64,000 nt of DNA from Antedon bifida (GCA_963402885.1 OY727102.1:19282001-19346000); one strand, 5' to 3'. Positions 23,875-35,092 are shown, counted from the stretch's first letter. Notes: generated by a model not told the origin, from the letters alone. Program-made: numbers and translations.

Positions 23875-24140
23875 GTTCAGTGGACCAAATTTAGCACCAG
23901 TGGAGCACAGTGATATAAAATAGAAATAAGTCACTAATTTTAATATCTTTTCGTATGTTAAAACACTGTGCTCAAGTGGACCCAATTTGGAGCCAGTGGA
24001 GCACAGTGATATATAAATAGAAACAAGTCATTGAATGTTAATATCTTTTCGTATGCTAATACACTGTGCTCAAGTGGACCCAACTTGGAGCCAGTGGAGC
24101 ACAGTGATATAAAATAGAAATAAGTCACTGAAATTTAATA
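23875..24140. repeat. Satellite B, left array, about 105 bp unit
   Basis: About 2.5 units: CAAGTGGACCCAATTTGGAG, CCAGTGGAGCACAGTGATAT, AAAATAGAAATAAGTCACTG, TTAATATCTTTTCGTATG, ACACTGTGCTC. The junction GAGCACAGTG / CACTGTGCTC forms a palindrome around CCAATTTGG, the same centre as in foldback element 1. A further partial copy is at about 25780-25920. Confidence 0.85.
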
Positions 24141-24257
24141 TCTTTTCGTATTAAGCATATTTGAATACCTACCGGTATGGTACCATACATGTTCGACAAT
24201 ACAGTGTCACATATCTCTATCTAAAAAAAAAAACAATATTAAAAAAAAAAAAAATAT

Positions 24258-24321
24258 CTGTCGAGGTTCGAACCTCAGCCGATAGCACTCAAAACTGAGC
24301 ATTACCCGTTACGCCACCAAG
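24258..24321 (-). ncRNA. Degenerate tRNA-like Pol III head (minus), copy 1
   Basis: Read on the minus strand: A-box-like TGGCGTAACGGGTAATGC, a shortened anticodon arm (CTCA/TGAG) and B box GGTTCGAACC, followed within a few bases by a run of 14 T (24241-24254 on the plus strand are A). That is the layout of a Pol III gene with its terminator. It is divergent from the plus-strand unit that starts at 24419. Confidence 0.4.
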
Positions 24322-24418
24322 TACATGACTGAAAAGCTGATAATAGTCTATTTATACGTGTATTACGTAATTGATCATTACGTCATAAATATCCTATTAA
24401 ACTTGCTAAAACCAAAAT

Positions 24419-24680
24419 GATCAGTTAGCTCAGTCGTCTGAGCGTCGTGTTAACAACACGTATGTCGTGGGTTCGATTCCCACGCTGGTCGGTGGAATAG
24501 AGTTAAAGGCATGCGGCCACTGTGTTTGGGGTTCACAGATCATACGTCCCCCTTTCCACCACACATCATGAGGCGACAACATCAATGCATCTGGTGATGT
24601 GGTGGAAACGACCCCAAAAGGCTGTGGCAGGGCCTTAGTGCTGAGGCAGGGAGAGCACATTTACCATCTTTTTTTTTTTG
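24419..24680 (+). ncRNA. tRNA-headed Pol III-like RNA (SINE type), copy 1
   Basis: Bases 24419-24491 fold as a full cloverleaf: acceptor GATCAGT/GCTGGTC (7 pairs, two G-T), D arm GCTC/GAGC, anticodon loop TTAACAA (AAC), T arm GTGGG-TTCGATT-CCCAC. It then continues about 180 bases as a SINE body with a hairpin (TTTCCACCACACATCA at 24553-24568 against TGATGTGGTGGAAA ending at 24607) and ends in T11 at about 24670. The head does not look like a genuine animal tRNA-Val, so it is probably a SINE rather than a tRNA gene. Confidence 0.5.
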
Positions 24681-26027
24681 GCTCTCGCAAACTGCTTTGG
24701 TGGTTTAAATTTTATGTTTAGCGCCCTCAATTTATTTTAATGTTAAAAAAAGGGAACTAATTCTCTTCGTTACGTGTTTAGACGAGAATTAATTTTATCT
24801 CATCGTAGTTTGGTATGCCATGCGTTTGTTATGCAAATGAGTGTGCACATGTGCTGTGGGAAAGACGGTATTGTTAGTCATTCGCGATCAACACACAACA
24901 CTGTTCAATTTTAATTTTGTTAATCTTTTACATTAGAATTGTAATTCTACCGTTACACATTATAGTGTACTGTACTTTTAAATATCCGTTTCATGCAAGA
25001 TATTGTATTGTAGGCCTACTAATATGTTGTGAATAAAAGTTTATGGTAGAATAAATAAATAAATATGTTTTAAGCAAATCTTCGAAATTGAAGCATAATT
25101 ATGAAGTCGAGTTTTTTAAAACCCAACCTAAAATTCGCATCTGGATAGTTGAAATTTAACATTTTAATTATCAAAGATGATATGATAATTCTAATTGTTT
25201 TCTAAATTATAGAAATATTAAAATTAGTAAGTAGGTTTCTGTGTGCTAGCTCTGTTTGTATTTCATAATTTTGTTTTGTTGAATTACCGTCACGGCCGCG
25301 TGCATTGCATGTCTTACACTTGGGAAACAATCACCATTGTATGGCTGGTTCTGAAAACTTGTATATTTCGTTTCATAATTTCCGGGGACTAAGCTTTCAT
25401 TCTTAGCTCTGCCCCAACCATGGTGAGCTTAACTGGAGACTTAATATTTAATTTCATATTTCAATAAATATTTTTTCAGCCCCAATCATGGTGGGGAAGT
25501 GAAGACTCTTATATATCATGTTTCAAAATACTATAGGTGTCATTTCTGGGGACCTTGTAGCTATTTTTAAACAGTTTGGTAAGCCCTGCGTTGTTATGCA
25601 AATGAGTTTGTGCAGGTGTAATGGGAAAGATAGTATTGTTAGTCCTACGCGGTGAACACGCCACAAAATAAAATTTAAATATTAAATTTTGATTTTGTTA
25701 AACTTTATTAGAAATTCAAATCATGTAAAGATACAATTTTCCGGGCGGGAATCTAGAAACTCCCCTCCTTTAGTTTAGTGATATAAAATAGAAATAAGTC
25801 ACTGAATTTTAATATCTTTTCGTATGTTAATACACACTGTGCTCAAGTGGATTCAATTTGGAGCCAGGGGAGCACAGTGATATAAAATAGAAATAAGTCA
25901 CTGAATTTTAATATCTTTTCGTATTAAGCATATTTGAATACCTACCGGTATGGTACCATACATGTTCGACAATACAGTGTCACATATCTCTATTAAAAAA
26001 AAAAAACAATATTAAAAAAAAAAATAT

Positions 26028-26091
26028 CTGTCGAGGTTCGAACCTCAGCCGATAGCACTCAAAACTGAGCATTACCCGTTACGCCACCAAG
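26028..26091 (-). ncRNA. Degenerate tRNA-like Pol III head (minus), copy 2
   Basis: Same sequence as at 24258-24321, with the A-box- and B-box-like motifs intact; the T-run after it on the minus strand is shorter here (about 10). Confidence 0.4.
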
Positions 26092-26188
26092 TACATGACT
26101 GAAAAGCTGATAATAGTCTATTTATACGTGTATTACGTAATTGATCATTACGTCATAAATATCCTATTAAACTTGCTAAAACCAAAAT

Positions 26189-26450
26189 GATCAGTTAGCT
26201 CAGTCGTCTGAGCGTCGTGTTAACAACACGTATGTCGTGGGTTCGATTCCCACGCTGGTCGGTGGAATAGAGTTAAAGGCATGCGGCCACTGTGTTTGGG
26301 GTTCACAGATCATACGTCCCCCTTTCCACCACACATCATGAGGCGACAACATCAATGCATCTGGTGATGTGGTGGAAACGACCCCAAAAGGCTGTGGCAG
26401 GGCCTTAGTGCTGAGGCAGGGAGAGCACATTTACCATCTTTTTTTTTTTG
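26189..26450 (+). ncRNA. tRNA-headed Pol III-like RNA (SINE type), copy 2
   Basis: Base-for-base the same cloverleaf (26189-26261), hairpin body and T-run terminator as the copy at 24419-24680. Confidence 0.5.
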
Positions 26451-26797
26451 GCTCTCGCAAACTGCTATGGTGGTTTAAATTTTATGTTTAGCGCCCTCAA
26501 TTTATTTTAATTCTCTTCGTTACGTGTTTAGACGAGAATTAATTTTATCTCATCGTAGTTTGGTATGCCGTGCGTTTGTTATGCAAATGAGTGTGCACAT
26601 GTGCTGTGGGAAAGACGGTATTGTTAGTTATTCGCGATCAACACACAACACTGTTCAATTTTTATTTTGTTAATCTTTTACATTAGAATTGTAATTCTAC
26701 CGTTACACATTATAGTGTTTTTTTAAATATCTGTTTCATGCAAGATAATTGTATTGTAGGCCTACTAATATGTTGTGAATAACAGTTTATGGCAGAA

Positions 26798-26828
<31 letters not shown>

Positions 26829-27554
26829 TAAGCAGATCTTCGAAATTGAAGCATATATGAAGTCGAGTTTTTTTTTAAACCCAACCTAAAATTCGCATCT
26901 GGATAGTTGAAATTTAACATTATAATTATCAAAGGTGATATGATAAATCTAATTGTTTTCTAAATTATAGAAATATTAAAATTAGTAAGTAGGCTTTTGT
27001 GTGCTAGCTCTGTTTGTATTTCATAATTTTGTTTTGTTGAATTACCGTCACGGCCGCGTGCATTGCATGTCTCACACTTCAACAAACACCATTGTATGGC
27101 TGGTCCTGAAGACTTTTATATTTCGTTTCATAATTTGCGGGGAATAAGCTTTCATTCTTAGCTCTGCCCCAACCATGGTGAGCTTAACTGGAGACTTAAT
27201 ATTTAATTTCATATTTCAATAAATATTTTTTTCAAAATTGTCTTTGCTCAGCCCCAATCATGGTGGGGTAGTGAAGACTCTTATTATATCATGTTTCAAA
27301 ATACTATAGGTGTCATTTCTAGGGACCTTGTAGCTATTTTAAACAGTTTGGTAAACCCTGCGTTGTTATGCAAATGAGTTTGTGCAGGTGTAATGGGGAA
27401 GATGGTATTGTTAGTCCTACGCTGTGAACACAACACAAAATTAAAAGATGGTATTGCTAGTCATTCGCGGTCAACACGCCACACTACGGTTAAATTTTGA
27501 TTTTGTTAATCAATGTTGCTACATTGGTAGCGAAATGTCCGATTCATGCAATAT

Positions 27555-28475
27555 ATTGTATTGTAATATCAAGTTTCAAGTTTATTGTTTCACAAAATAC
27601 AATACAATATGATAATACAGAAACATTAATTAATAAATACAATTGTGTGAGGAGGACACATTAAGCCAAGGCTTTAAGTTTGGTCCTCCAGATAAGTAAA
27701 TATAGGCCTATATTTAATTTAAGTGAGAGAAAAAAAACACTTCTTTCTTTCGTCAAATTGACAAATAAAATGAAACAAAAAGGCACAAAAAAGGGAAAAA
27801 AGAACAGTCTTAAGGCAATTGTGAATTACTAATGTTCTAAATAGTTTGAAATAAGTAGCCTATTTGTTTGTATTTTGTTTTAAATGAATTTTTGATGGGT
27901 ATTGCTTTTAGATTGAGCGGTAAGTTGTTCCATATATACGGCCGGTCCATTGTAAATAAAAGATGTTCTTCTAAGTAATATGGTATGCTTTTCGTATATT
28001 AGATTTTTTGCAGTTGAAGATCTGGTGTTGTAAGAATGATTAAAATTTTGAAAATAGGTGTAAAATTATAAAAAAATATCGATAGTATGGTGCTTGTTAT
28101 TCTTTCATATAAGTGGAGAAGTGCGAGATCTGTAGAATGTGATTTTCGAAAGCCATATTGATTGTTATATAGAATATTATGTTTTGTGAAAAAAGAAATT
28201 AGACGAGCATATAGCTTTTCAAATATTTTTGAAAAACATGAAAGTAAAGCAATCGGTCTATAATTTGAAAATTTATGGGGGTCATCTTTTTTAAAAATAG
28301 GCACAAGTTTGGCAACTTTTAGCGCATTAGGAAATATCCCATATTTAAATGAAATGTTAAAGATGTGACATAAGGTTTTAGAAATAAACGGAGAAATTTG
28401 TTTAATAACGTTAGAATGTATTTCATCTACACCAGGACTTTTATTATTTTTTAGCTCTTCGGTTGCATTAATTTA
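27555..28475 (-). pseudogene. Internally deleted non-LTR retrotransposon (CR1/L2-like)
   Basis: On the minus strand, from about 28475 to 28060, a reverse transcriptase fragment is readable: KSPGVDEIHSNVIK, then VAKLVPIFKKDDPHKFSNYR, RPIALLSCFSKIFEK and YGFRKSHSTDLALLHLYE. After a break the C-terminal part reappears (about 27980-27840: DRPYIWNNLPLNLKA), then a 3' UTR ending AATAAACTTGAAACTTGATA near 27560. The palm domain with the catalytic YxDD motif is missing, so the copy is dead. It lies inside foldback element 2. Confidence 0.8.
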
Positions 28476-28960
28476 ATAATAATAAATAATATATGTTATG
28501 AATAAACGTTTATGGTGAGTTGGTGTGGGCCGCACCGTCCCAGAATAAACATCATTTAAACAGATAGTTTGTCTCCGATGGTTTTTGTATGAGGTTAACG
28601 GAGAGTGAAATAACACCAGATGCCGATTTCTAGACCAATTTCGAAACTTAGACTAATTCCGCCGCCGGGCTAGGCCTTAGTCAGATACGAACCCCACCTA
28701 AAAGTTTGAAATTTTACATTATCATAATTATCATAGGTGATTATGTATAGTAATAGTATAAGTATAAGTGCAATTCTGGACTCTATTTTCATTATTAGCT
28801 CTGCCCCAACCATGGTGGGCTAGTACTGGAGAATTAATATTTAATTTCATATTTCAATGAATAGGTGCACTTTCCGGTGACACTAAATAATTATTCATCT
28901 TAGACAAACGCAAGTTATTAAAATCACTGATGGCTTGAAACGAATTTTTATTTTGCATTA
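28470..28960. repeat. Third, diverged partial copy of the duplicated module
   Basis: It shares with the 1.77 kb units the GTTATGAATAAACGTTTATGG-like segment, a segment near 28690-28740 (CACCTAAAAG..TTGAAATTTTACATT) and CTCTGCCCCAACCATGGTG. It is older or more rearranged than the two tandem copies. Confidence 0.6.
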
Positions 28961-28974
28961 CGGATGCAGTAACC

Positions 28975-29185
28975 GATATTGAACATATACCACTGGGGCC
29001 AAATTGGGTCCACTTGAGCCCAGTGTATTAACATACGAAAAGATATTAAAATTCAGTGACTTTATTTCTATTTTATATCATCACTGTGCTCCACTGGCGT
29101 AGTGTATTAACATACAGAACAATATATATATGACTTCTTTCCATTTTATATGCTATCCTGGTGCTAAATTGGGTCCACTTGAGCT
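28975..29185. repeat. Satellite B, right (inverted) array
   Basis: Inverted relative to 23875-24140: CAAATTGGGTCCACTTGAG, CATACGAAAAGATATTAAA, ATCACTGTGCTCCACTGG. About two degraded units are left, and they lead directly into the inverted terminal segment. Confidence 0.8.
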
Positions 29186-29839
29186 TACCGTAGTACTATT
29201 TCTATTATTGAAGTTAATAAAGGCATAAATGGCGCTCCGTAGAGAAGTAGTCGAGAATGCTCCATAAGTTTGTTTTGATTATGCATGACATGTGGTTGAC
29301 CTTTAATTTTTGGTAGTCTCTATCCAGCTACTTTATTTAGAAAAACAAACTTTTAAAACTGTCTTTTTTTTTAAATAAGGTAAACGTAACAAGTTTAAGT
29401 TAAATACTAGATTATAATATACAAAGTAATTCTTGTTTATCAGCAAACAGAACATAATTACAACATTTTAAATACATAATAAGCATTTTGATTTTGTGAT
29501 TGCGTCTGGATTTGCAATTAGGAATCATTGACCTTTTCATATTGGTATGGCGACAACAAGCGAAAAGTTTGCAGAGTTTAAAGAATTGTACTGTAATAGG
29601 TAAATTTGTAGAAATTAGATGTTGATTGCTAGACATTTGAATACGTGATTATAAACATACTGTTGTACTCATAGTTAATATAAGTTATTTGTATAAATGT
29701 TTTTAGAAGTGTTTATGGTGAGATGGTGAGACACTGTTTTTAGAGAGGTCAAGTCACAACATTAACAGTGTGGTTCCCTGCTGGACTTTGATATAGGCTA
29801 GTCTGCACTGTGATTTGTCTGGTATTGTTTCTTGGGAGT

Positions 29840-30685
29840 ATGGTAACCAAAGCGGCCGCCAGTTTAATATCGTCATTTGTATGGAACGCCATGTGCGCTT
29901 AAATCTTTGATTGTCGTTACAGTTACAGATAAAGTAATAAAGGAGTATGGTCAAAAATTAAAAAAAATAAATAAATATAAGCCAAATCATGTATTATCGA
30001 ATCTTTATATTTCTATTAGATAATTAAAGACACTTTCCCTACGTTTTTTAGATCTATTTTAAGATCACAAATTTATTTTAATGTAAAAACAATTACTATA
30101 TTTTATTTCGTTTTCTTTCAGGACAGTAGGGTAGCCCTCTCAGTAATAAAATAAAACTGCTCTTCCGAGGGGCCCTACAACACATTTAAACATAATTTTA
30201 AAACAACTTAAACTAAACTTAAACTAAAACTAAACTTCAAAGCATGTTCTCATTATTAATTATAACTTGTTTATACCATTTTTAATTATTTTTCATCCTA
30301 GACCACCGGCAACAATTCACTTAAATGAATCTTAATAAAAGAGAATAAATTACGTAATAATGTACTGTAGATTGTTATTTACGTCTAAGGTAAAGAAAAC
30401 CTGTCCAAACAATGACAATCAAAGATTACAAAACAATGACAATCAAAGCGCACACGCCGTTCCATACAGATCATGCCTTAAAGTTTGTCTTCAAACTTAT
30501 TTTGGTCTCTATCCACACACACTATACTTGACTTGGTTTATTATAAGACATTTAACTAGTTTGTCTGTTTTTTCTTTTACCTAAATGATGTTTATTACCA
30601 ATACTATGTTATATATTTTGTGTGTGGAAAATAAATAATAAACAATAATAAAGAATTACCGCGGCCGCTTTGGTTGGCGCCGCTT
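29840..30685. repeat. Inverted repeat with GCGGCCGC ends
   Basis: AACCAAAGCGGCCGC at 29848-29862 pairs with GCGGCCGCTTTGGTT at 30661-30675. Further in, GTATGGAACGCC..GTGCGC..TTTGATTG (29879-29914) pairs with CAATCAAAGCGCACACGCCG plus TTCCATAC (30436-30463). The spacing fits a further small foldback or MITE-like element with an insertion on the right side. It contains no gene. Confidence 0.5.
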
Positions 30686-30977
30686 CGACCGTAATTCGTT
30701 TCTTGACCATGTGCATGATGATAAGGCAGAAGTGGGTATTTACCTGTACAGTATTACTATTATAACACACCTGATTGTATTGATTGGTTAATTAGACATC
30801 AGATGTCAATTTGTCCTTATATATATATATATATATCTGACGCAAATGGTGATAATTAAAGGGCAAGTTAATAATGGTCATCACTAATCTAAAAAACTTC
30901 TTTCCTAATTATAACTTAACATAACCCTCTAAATAATCTCTCTGAACATTAAAACATTTTAACTGACCAATCAGTCA

Positions 30978-31060
30978 AGTTGAGTTGCCGAGCGGTTAAG
31001 GCAAGGGCGCCGCAAAACAAAGTACTGTAATAATATTTTCACAGGTTTGAGTCTCGACCA
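30978..31060 (+). ncRNA. Class II tRNA-like remnant (Leu/Ser type)
   Basis: TTGCCGAGCGGTTAAGGC is an excellent A box / D arm for a leucine or serine tRNA, and CACAGGTTTGAGTCTCGACC downstream is a B-box-like T arm. The acceptor and anticodon stems do not pair, so this is a tRNA pseudogene or an old SINE head, not a functional tRNA. Confidence 0.45.
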
Positions 31061-31850
31061 TAGTTCTGGTGTTTTCTCGGATAACAACTGTTGATATTAT
31101 TTACAATGTAAGCAGAAATACAGGAGGACATCAGCTTAGACTTTTCAAACCTAATAATTTCACAAACCACTGAACTGTAGGAGATTCACTTCTTCACAAT
31201 GAGTAAATTTACATATATTAGAATAGTTTGCCAACTGTAGTTGTCATTTCTGAAACTACCAACACATTTAAAAACCGATTAGATTAGTTGTAGACATGGG
31301 GTTAATAAGGCACACACCGCCTAAACTTACCCATTTAAACTAACCTAACAGTTAAGGGGGTCTGCTGTTTATCAGGTTCACCTGCACCCAATCCCAGTAT
31401 AGCTTCATTTGAGCTACAATAGGGATTTACACCAAGATCCAAGAATCAGAACTGGTTGGACATCCCTGATATTTCAAATCTTCTTCTACTCTTTCGCTAA
31501 TATACATTGGGAGGTCTGGATCATTTACAGTGAACACTTTATGATGGAAAAATTTGTTTAAGAGAATGCCATGTGCATATTATATTAATATTCACAACAG
31601 TGTCTAATTGCTATTTTTATTTATTATTATTATTCATACCACAATGACCAGATAATAAACCATCTTATTCAATAACTGAGCTTCAAATGGAAATTATTTT
31701 TCCTCTAAGGAGAGCATGCAACCACAATGGTTTATGGATTTTCTTGAACTTATAACTAAATAACCTAGAAAAGTGTAAGGATATTATCAATTTCCTTGCT
31801 AAATTCTTTTTGTAGAAAAAACCTAATCAATTATCTTGTCTGTACTCCTT

Positions 31851-32147
31851 TTAAAAAATGTATTGTCCCCCAAAAACATGAAAAATAAAGATTAATAAAA
31901 TCATTTCTATAGAAAAAAAAACTAATTATTTTACTTATAAAAAGAAAATAGAAACAGTTAATTTTAACCAAAAACTATTGTCTGACAGACAATTTAGGTA
32001 TTTTTTGCTTAGCAAATTGCATTTTTTTTCTAGGAAAAGAATTTGCTTCCGATCCAGTTTTTGGTCAAAATTGAATATAACTATTATGTGACATTAAAAT
32101 GGCATACCTTCCACAAAAAAATTTTTAGGGGGACAATATATCTTTAA
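31851..32147. mobile_element. TTAA-bounded MITE family B, copy 1
   Basis: The left end TTAAAAAATGTATTGTCCCC and the right end GGGGGACAATATATCTTTAA are inverted, with TTAA at each edge. The interior (CATGAAAAATAAAGATTAAT, GACATTAAAATGGCATA) is shared with the copies at 35093, 42970 and 56269. Confidence 0.8.
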
Positions 32148-33110
32148 CAAAAATATATAATTTCTATGCTAAATATGTAAAACAAAATGTTTATTTGTTA
32201 ACTGGTATTGCTATACTGTAGTGCTATTAAAGATTTTAAACATTATAACCATGCATCAAACAGTTTACATTCACAAATTTGTTCATACTGTATAGGCTTT
32301 GGTTAGCCTTTGGCGTTTTTAGTTTACGTCATAGGAACATTTAATTACCTTAATTTCTATGCTCTATGTGAATCCATATTTATGTAAACTATTAAGGTAC
32401 TTTAATGAAGCTATTTACTGTTTAAAGATTTTTCCATGTAATTATTATATAATAGTGTATTAAAAAGCGAGGCAGCTGGATTTGAGATTGTTTCTAATTC
32501 TTATTTTTTTATCAAATATGAACTTGTTACCTGATTCAGTATGCTCGTTATTGTAGCATACTTTAGTATATTAAGTTTTTTTTTGTTCAGTTCTTCCTCC
32601 TTCGGAAGAAGTTCTGCCTCAGGAAAACATGTTGAATCAATATCACTCAATAATTCTTACTTTCTAATTGTTTACTAAAGCTTTGAGATTATGCAAACAG
32701 TGGTAATCAGAAAACAGAAGATTGTTTTTTCTGACCATCATACGTATGTTTATTTTACATGATTGCTACATACAAACAAGGATTGAATGACTTTAAATAT
32801 TGTATTCTCATGATTTTTCCATTAAGTTTTCCTCAATTTTTTGTTTAGACAAATCTATAGAGCAAAATATATTTTCTCTTTTCTACCTTACTGTTTATCC
32901 TTGTTTGGGGCTATTGTTTTCTTTTTCTGAGTGGAGATATTGTTTTAGTACAGTTGCAATTCTTTAACTTAAAAAAATTAATTACCATTTATTTGTGCAT
33001 TCTGCTTGTTATTTTACATGGTTTAGGGTGTTGCCATACCTCTACCCAGTATGTGATTGGTTTAAATGACTTTAGGGCATTATCATGTTGCAAACCATCC
33101 TTTATGGTAA

Positions 33111-33395
33111 GGGCGTGTGGCGTGGTGTGTTGGACGTTGGACTACTGATCGTGAGACTCTCGCCGCATTGCTTGTATCCGTAGGCAAGATACTTTACTTA
33201 CGTTTGCCTCTCTCCACCCAGGTGTATAAATGGGTACCCGGTTAGATCAAGACACAATTTTGCGCTGATTACTAGCTGCATTATGGGAGTATGTTTCCAT
33301 ACGTGTTTGATCCAAAATGACTGGGGTAATAATGTCAGTAGCGCAGTGAGCGTCTTTCTTAGACGGATACTTGCGCTTTACAAATTTCCATTATT
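33111..33395 (+). mobile_element. tRNA-derived SINE with B box deleted
   Basis: The head GTGTGGCGTGGTGTGTTGGA matches the A-box end of the SINE at 46971, but the stretch containing the B box (GGTTCGAATCC) is missing. The body follows (TTGCCTCTCTCCACCC, GGTTAGATCAAGACACAA, TATGTTTCCATACGTG) and ends in TTGCGCTTTACAAA plus a TTA microsatellite. It cannot drive its own Pol III transcription. Confidence 0.75.
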
Positions 33396-34744
33396 ATTAT
33401 TATTTTTATAGTATAATATCTTCATTTTTCTAGTTTTTTCAACACCTTTGGATGTTTAAAGTCCATAAACTAACTGTAAAGAAAAACAAAAAAATCAAAC
33501 AACAAAAATAAATTATGAACTAACCTTCCCTTGACTTTGAAAAGTCGATATACTATTAAAATGAAATTTAAATTGTAATTAAGTTATTAAATTTGACATA
33601 AATCATCTGCCAAATAGCAGACAAATTAGTTCCATGGATGGAATACCTGACAAGTAATTTGTATGGTAAAATTACTATACAAGTCAACTAAAGCAATCCA
33701 ACTGAGTTACAGTTATCAACTATATTTTATCAGTTACATTATCTTTAATTATTATAGTTAATGATAAGATACTGTACCATTGACATTATTGCCATTGCTA
33801 CTTCACCTGTGTAAATGGTTTTTATATTGTCTACCTCACGTATAGGTAATAAATGCACTTAAGTCATATAGTGTGAAACGAATTGTTGACTCTCTTTCTC
33901 ATTTATAAGCCAGTTTTTAATAATTTTACTTTAGGATATTTAACCTTTTGGGCTGACCTAGAAATAATTTTCTGTTGGCGTTTGTTTCGTGTAACCTGCT
34001 GGCATGCCTAAATATAGCTTCAGACGATATTACTGAGCAAGTAAGTTGTGGGTGTAATGGCGAATATGGGGTTTGTGGTTTTGGGTCCATATAAGCCCCC
34101 TTTCTCTTAAAAGGAGGAGACAGACCGAAGCTCCTTAAATCCAACTATGCATAGTATTTTTGATGATATGCAGACATGTGTCCTACATAATATTCATATT
34201 TTCAACTATTATTGTAACGACCTAAGCTGTTCTTGTCCACTGGTCAATTGATTTCTTTTTTTGAAATAAAGTTGAAATGCAGTTGTTTGTTAAGCAGTAT
34301 CCTGAATCTAGAATCAATTGGCTCTGACTATAACTACTTGACCAAACTCAAACGTATGTGCAAAATAAATAATAATTAACATGACGTGTTCTAGGTCATA
34401 GGTCGTCACAATTAGATATTATTGTATTTACATTTGTCTTTGATTGGTTCATGAACATTATCAAATCCACCTTGGCCTGAAGTCTCAGCAAATGTAAACA
34501 AAGCATACTTAATGTTTGCACAAACATTGTACAGTATTCCAATATTTGTTTATGACACAATAGATGATTATTACTTTGAAATTTCTATAAATAGAAACAA
34601 TCTTACTAGTCATTCACACTGAATAAGCATTAAAGCAAGAGTCTATTGGATTAATAGAGTATATTCACACTTGATTTTAGGACCATTGTATGCTTATGTA
34701 CATTGTATACTATTATTTTATAAATTTAAAGATAACAGAAGCAT

Positions 34745-34890
34745 TCATTTCATTTTTCATTTATTTATTCAACCAATACACAGATACAGAACAGAACAGA
34801 AACAAAGCACAATGGTCAGGGGCAACTAAAGCAAAACAATTACTATAACTCAAAGAGTCAGTTGTCCCTTAAAAAACATCGAAATACAAA
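34745..34890 (-). mobile_element. Possible retroelement 3' end (minus strand)
   Basis: TTTATTTATTCAACCAATAC followed by short AACAGA repeats and TTGTCCCTTAAAAAACATCG. On the minus strand this ends in an AAATAAA-type tail like the one at 1446. No coding remnant is visible. Confidence 0.25.
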
Positions 34891-35092
34891 AAATATTGCA
34901 CCAAGTGAAACATTTGTACAATTTATGTTATACCATTTTTGCATTTCAGATGCATACCCAATACTCCTGTAATATTGGATAACTACATAATTAAACTACC
35001 CACCTACCCCAGTTTTTTTCAAATTTAGTTCAATACCTTCCCAGTACAATTCTGTCCATTTTGATATCCATAATGCGTACAGTTTAAAAAGT

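Larger units (their letters stand above)
23900..25668. repeat. Tandem duplication, copy 1 (unit about 1.77 kb)
   Basis: The segment recurs at about 25780-27440 with an offset of 1770 bp, nearly identical. The central open frames and tRNA-like units are base-for-base the same in both copies. It runs from satellite B through the Pol III-like unit, two ATGCAAAT modules and a block with CCCCAACCATGGTGAGCTTA. The close identity points to a recent duplication or to an assembly duplicate. Confidence 0.85.
25780..27440. repeat. Tandem duplication, copy 2
   Basis: Near-identical repeat of about 23900-25668. Differences include a longer AATAAATA run near 26800, a 23 bp deletion near 26510 and scattered substitutions, so the two are distinct sequences rather than an exact assembly copy. 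Confidence 0.85.
23800..29263. mobile_element. Foldback-type element 2: 5.5 kb, inverted ends about 80 bp plus satellite
   Basis: The left end (23800-23880: GAGCATTCTCTACTTCTACG, GCGCCATTTATGCCTTTATT, AGAAATAGTACTACGGTAA) recurs inverted at 29184-29263. Inside the ends are about 105 bp satellite units (23875-24140; inverted at 28975-29185). The interior holds a 1.77 kb tandem duplication, two Pol III-like units, a deleted LINE and a third diverged partial module (28470-28960). It starts about 35 bp after foldback element 1 ends. Confidence 0.7.

Noticed and set aside
24419-24491. Functional tRNA-Val (AAC)
   Set aside because: The cloverleaf is good, but the sequence is not that of known animal tRNA-Val, it continues into a SINE-like body with a distant T-run, and it sits in a mobile module next to a second tRNA-like head.
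24430-24660. Minus-strand open frame of 76 codons, repeated at 26200
   Set aside because: It is antisense to the tRNA-headed SINE-like unit and is duplicated only because the unit is. No protein family is recognised.
27999-28304. An intact reverse transcriptase gene
   Set aside because: Only the N-terminal RT part and a separate C-terminal piece are left; the palm with the catalytic motif is deleted.
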